Source: JBEVNX01 sp040507895
GTDB lineage: Bacteria; Desulfobacterota; Binatia; JACPRU01
DNA: 7,532 nt
Direction: 5' to 3'
Assembly: GCA_040507895.1 (NCBI GenBank)
Contig: JBEVNX010000245.1
Coordinates: 1 to 7,532 of the forward strand
Position numbers and translations under genes: made by a program. The notes below the pieces were generated by a model that saw only the letters and a program-made list of their open reading frames with translations, did no database searches and had not been told where the DNA came from. Below are positions 5,653-7,532 of the stretch, piece by piece. Within the stretch, counting starts at the first letter, position 1. Each line of letters opens with the position of its first letter.

Positions 5653-6927
5653 TTAGGGCGCGACCAGCGTGCGGCGGACGCTGTCCCCGTTCCGTTCCAG
5701 GCCGGGTGCCCTCGGCACGTGCAGGCGCACCGTGAACGTCGTTCCGCCGTTCGGCTCGGTATCCACGTCGATCGTTCCGCCGTGCGCTTCGACGATCCTC
5801 TTGGCGAGGAACAGGCCGAGGCCCGAGCTGCGAGAATCCGCTCGACGCCCCCGGCGGTAGCGATCGAACAGCACCGGGAGGTCTTCGGTCGGGATCCCGC
5901 GACCGTCGTCCGACACGCACACCACCGCTTGGCCGCCGCGGTGATCGAGCGAGATGATCACCTCTCCGCCGGCTGGGCTGTTGCGGATCGCGTTCTCGAG
6001 GAGGCTCCAGATGACCCCGTCCATGTGACCGACGTCCATGAGGACGTCCGGCGGCATCGAGACGACGTCGAGGTCGACGGAGACTCCTTTGAACTCGCTC
6101 ACGCTCCGCGCCACGCTCAGTGCGCCGAGCACGACGTCCAAAAGGCTGGCCGGTTCGCGACGGAGCTCGAGTTTGCTGGCTTCGAAGCGCCCCGCGTCGA
6201 CCAGGTTGGACGCCATCTTGGTCATGTGACGGGCATTCGCATCGATGCGGCGGAGAAGCTCCGTCTGCTCACGGTTCAACGAGCCGGCCTGCGACTCCAG
6301 GGCGATCTCAGCCATCGCTCGGATGCCGCCGAGGGGCATCTTGAAATCGCTGACGACGTCCGCCACGAAATCGGCGAGCATTGCCTCGCGGCGGTTGGCC
6401 TCCTCGGCCTCGCGCTCCGCGCCACGGGCGCGCGCCACGAGGTGGCCGAAGAACAGCGCGACGACGAACAGGAAGGGAATCCGCACCAGCTCGCCGTCCG
6501 CCAAGACCGAGATGCCGAACAGACTGGCCGTCGTGTAGAGGTGAAGCGCTGCGCTGAGCGCCGCCGCCGTCGCGACCAGTTCCACCCGCTCGCTCATCGT
6601 GGCCAGGAAGATCACGAAGAAGTAGAGCAGGAAGAAATCGCTCGAGCCGCTTTTCGCCAGTAAAAGCGCTGCAGACACGGCGGCCGCGTCGAACAGCACG
6701 ATCGTCATCTCCAAGAGGCGTGGCCGCTTCACTCTGTGGAGCAGCGCCGCGAACACGAAGTTCGACGCGAGGTAGGCCGCGAGAAACGCGCCGACGACGG
6801 GCAGCCGAGCACCGACCGGATGGAAGTAGAGCAGTAGATAGCCCGTCGCGACGATCAACACCCAGCGCAACGTCAACAGCGTCTGGTGCTGCTGGTTGGT
6901 GTCGTAATGAAGCGACGCGCCGTTCAT
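5653..6927 (-). CDS. Polytopic membrane sensor histidine kinase lacking the H-box histidine
   Basis: 424 residues from the ATG at 6927. The N-terminal half holds about five or six hydrophobic segments (roughly 20-36, 41-64, 74-92, 97-112, 116-135, 148-166) with no recognisable extracellular domain. A short coiled linker rich in Glu, Ala and Arg (167-182) follows. The dimerisation helix begins ADFVADVVSDFKMPLGGIRAM (185-205). Aligned to the canonical S-H-E/D-L-R/K-x-P-L, the phospho-acceptor position is Ser193, encoded by AGC at 6351-6349. The Asp, Lys, Pro and Leu around it are kept. The second HisKA helix (NARHMTKMASNLVDAGRFE) is normal. The HATPase domain looks intact: LLENAIRNSP (309-318, Asn312), G1 SDDGRGIP (339-346), G2 SGLGLF (368-373). 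ATP binding therefore seems preserved while canonical autophosphorylation is not. It could be a pseudokinase partner, an allosteric sensor, or phosphorylated elsewhere. No response regulator adjoins it. Confidence 0.9.
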   Translation of the reverse strand: MNGASLHYDTNQQHQTLLTLRWVLIVATGYLLLYFHPVGARLPVVGAFLAAYLASNFVFAALLHRVKRPRLLEMTIVLFDAAAVSAALLLAKSGSSDFFLLYFFVIFLATMSERVELVATAAALSAALHLYTTASLFGISVLADGELVRIPFLFVVALFFGHLVARARGAEREAEEANRREAMLADFVADVVSDFKMPLGGIRAMAEIALESQAGSLNREQTELLRRIDANARHMTKMASNLVDAGRFEASKLELRREPASLLDVVLGALSVARSVSEFKGVSVDLDVVSMPPDVLMDVGHMDGVIWSLLENAIRNSPAGGEVIISLDHRGGQAVVCVSDDGRGIPTEDLPVLFDRYRRGRRADSRSSGLGLFLAKRIVEAHGGTIDVDTEPNGGTTFTVRLHVPRAPGLERNGDSVRRTLVAP

Positions 6928-6948
6928 CGCCGTGTCTCGACCGGGCTC

Positions 6949-6964
6949 TGCAACGTGCGTTGCA
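6949..6964. promoter_or_regulatory. Operator-like palindrome TGCAACG-TG-CGTTGCA
   Basis: Two perfect 7-bp arms flank a two-base centre, beginning 22 bases upstream of the kinase ATG. The size and form are typical of a dimeric regulator site. It shares the core ACGTGCG with the palindrome at 6974-6985, offset by 25 bases. No cognate regulator is identified in the window. Confidence 0.45.
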
Positions 6965-6968
6965 AAGC

Positions 6969-7079
6969 CTATACCGCACGTGCGGGCTTCATGCCGATCG
7001 AAAAGCGGTTGGTTTTCCCACCACTCGTCACGCGTTCGGCATCGCCAGCGTCGCGTTTTCGACGAGGGAGCGTCGACAT
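6969..7079 (-). CDS. Candidate 36-residue basic peptide upstream of the His-less kinase
   Basis: Starting at the ATG 7079-7077, a frame of 36 codons ends in TAG (6971-6969), 41 bases before the kinase start and on the same strand. The peptide begins MSTLPRRKRDAGDAERV and ends SIGMKPARAV. It is rich in Arg and Lys and has no membrane segment or known motif. The main support is GAGGAGG seven bases before the ATG, far better than the ribosome binding sites of the larger genes here. Against it, third-position G/C is only about 60 % (21 of 35 codons counted), lower than in the neighbouring genes, and I recognise no family. It could be a leader peptide affecting kinase expression, a small protein, or a chance frame. 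Confidence 0.3.
   Translation of the reverse strand: MSTLPRRKRDAGDAERVTSGGKTNRFSIGMKPARAV
6974..6985. promoter_or_regulatory. Operator-like palindrome CCGCACGTGCGG
   Basis: A perfect 12-bp palindrome, centred 23 bases from the centre of the one at 6949-6964, about two helical turns. A TATAGG hexamer on the minus strand (6973-6968) lies between them and could be a -10 box, although no -35 is convincing. The palindrome falls inside the last codons of the candidate small ORF. Confidence 0.4.
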
Positions 7080-7086
7080 TGTGCCG

Positions 7087-7092
7087 CCTCCT
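7087..7092 (-). promoter_or_regulatory. Shine-Dalgarno of the candidate small ORF
   Basis: AGGAGG on the minus strand, seven bases before the ATG at 7079-7077. It has no other obvious purpose in this intergenic region. Confidence 0.35.
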
Positions 7093-7288
7093 CGTCCTCG
7101 GGCGGCGCCCGGTTGCCCATCACCGATAAGAATTTTTGAAAACTACTTGACATCTTCCGCTTAGATTGATTCTTACGCCCGCAACGCGCGGCGCCCTTCG
7201 AACGGTTGGGCCCCCTGACCCGCTAGGAAGTTTGCAGTAGGCGAGCTTCACGCCTTGCGAGTGGTGATGTGGTTGCGGCTGCGCGGGG

Positions 7289-7293
7289 GGAGG
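7289..7293 (+). promoter_or_regulatory. Shine-Dalgarno of the beta-helix gene
   Basis: GGAGG, at the end of a purine run GGGGGGAGG (7285-7293), stands four bases before the ATG at 7298-7300 and fixes that start. Confidence 0.75.
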
Positions 7294-7297
7294 TACG

Positions 7298-7532
7298 ATG
7301 TTCACTGTTCGCTCGATCCACCGTTGCCTACGGGTGTTTCCGCTGATCGTCGCGCTCGCGCCGCACGCGCGAGCTGCGCAGCCGCCGGCGGGACCGACGG
7401 TCATTCTCAACACGACGCCGCCGACACAGACGGGGAAAACGATCTCCGTGCCCTCCGGCGCCAACCTTCAGGCCGCCCTGAACTCTGCATTACCCGGCGA
7501 TACGATCGAACTCGCGGCCGGAGCGACGTTCA
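7298..7532 (+). CDS. Secreted right-handed beta-helix (pectate-lyase-like) protein, N-terminal part
   Basis: The frame is open from the ATG at 7298 to the right edge (78 codons seen, 3' end missing). Residues 1-26 look like a Sec signal peptide: basic start with Arg5, Arg9 and Arg12, hydrophobic VFPLIVALA (13-21), then an Ala-Arg-Ala cleavage site after about residue 26. A Pro/Thr-rich stretch follows (about 28-50). Then comes SGANLQAALNSALPGDTIEL (56-75) and AAGATF (76 onward, cut by the edge). This is the typical opening of right-handed parallel beta-helix proteins, in which a Leu-Gln-x-Ala-Leu helix and a P-G-D-T-I-x-L turn cap the helix before the first coil. Members include polysaccharide lyases and many secreted proteins of unknown substrate, so no activity is assigned. 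It is the only plus-strand gene and diverges from the kinase side. A good ribosome binding site supports the start. Confidence 0.8.
   Translation, partial: MFTVRSIHRCLRVFPLIVALAPHARAAQPPAGPTVILNTTPPTQTGKTISVPSGANLQAALNSALPGDTIELAAGATF

Larger units (their letters stand above)
6928..7297. other. Divergent intergenic region
   Basis: This 370-base region separates the His-less kinase (minus) from the beta-helix gene (plus). It holds two palindromes next to the kinase start, a possible 36-codon small ORF on the minus strand with a good ribosome binding site, and an A+T-rich island at about 7126-7175 that is the likeliest promoter zone. The island contains a perfect TTGACA on the plus strand at 7147-7152, but no good -10 at normal spacing (TTCTTA at 7170-7175). 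It also has a 7-bp inverted repeat TAAGAAT/ATTCTTA (7127-7133 and 7169-7175). In the other direction a TCTTAT hexamer (7131-7126) lacks a good -35. Between the island and the beta-helix ribosome binding site I see nothing further. Confidence 0.6.

Noticed and set aside
4651..6663. 670-codon plus-strand open frame opposite the ligase and the His-less kinase
   Set aside because: It spans parts of two well-supported minus-strand genes and the gap between them. Its translation is Arg/Glu/His/Val-rich with no domain, as expected for the antisense of G+C-rich genes in which stop codons are rare.
7083..7137. GCCGCC/GGCGGC hairpin followed by five T on the plus strand, as a terminator
   Set aside because: No plus-strand gene lies upstream, the loop is twelve bases, and the T-run is about 25 bases beyond the stem.
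7147..7175. Perfect TTGACA as the promoter of the beta-helix gene
   Set aside because: At 16-18 bases downstream there is no acceptable -10 (TTCTTA at 17). It is noted within the intergenic entry but not called as a promoter.
7120..7464. 114-codon minus-strand frame across the beta-helix gene start
   Set aside because: It overlaps a plus-strand gene with a good ribosome binding site, signal peptide and recognisable beta-helix cap. Its own translation has no recognised domain.

Overview
This is a G+C-rich bacterial stretch, by eye well above 60 %, with strong G/C preference at third codon positions. The gene types are acyl-CoA metabolism enzymes, an LLM-class flavin oxidoreductase, orphan sensor kinases and a signal-peptide-bearing beta-helix protein. 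They suggest an environmental, probably uncultured, high-G+C Gram-negative bacterium of the kind found in deep-branching 'Deltaproteobacteria', Binatota or Rokubacteria bins. That placement is an impression from gene content, not a demonstrated result.

Layout: everything from 1 to about 7079 reads on the minus strand, and one gene at the right edge reads on the plus strand. In minus-strand transcription order the genes are: a possible 36-codon small ORF (6969-7079); a membrane sensor histidine kinase (5653-6927) whose H-box lacks the phospho-accepting histidine; an AMP-forming acyl-CoA ligase (3862-5526); a membrane-anchored double-PAS histidine kinase with a normal H-box (2153-3760); a family III (CaiB/BaiF) CoA-transferase (825-2054); a TetR-family repressor (112-768); and the first 18 codons of an LLM-class flavin-dependent oxidoreductase (1-55). 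On the plus strand, a secreted right-handed beta-helix protein begins at 7298 and runs off the edge. It is divergent from the kinase/small-ORF side across a 370-base intergenic region.

How the parts may work together: the ligase would activate a carboxylic acid as its CoA thioester. The CoA-transferase would move CoA between acids, and the LLM oxidoreductase and TetR repressor fit a catabolic acyl-CoA module under local repression. The gap upstream of tetR carries a 10+10 bp perfect inverted repeat built from TATAG half-sites, overlapping a plausible promoter, which is a good candidate for an autoregulatory operator. No response regulator is visible, so both kinases are orphans in this window. 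The second kinase probably cannot autophosphorylate on a canonical H-box histidine. I did not find a phage, transposon, CRISPR array, tRNA or rRNA. The best leads for something new are the His-less kinase with its small upstream ORF and palindromes, and the TATAG operator over a nearly leaderless tetR.
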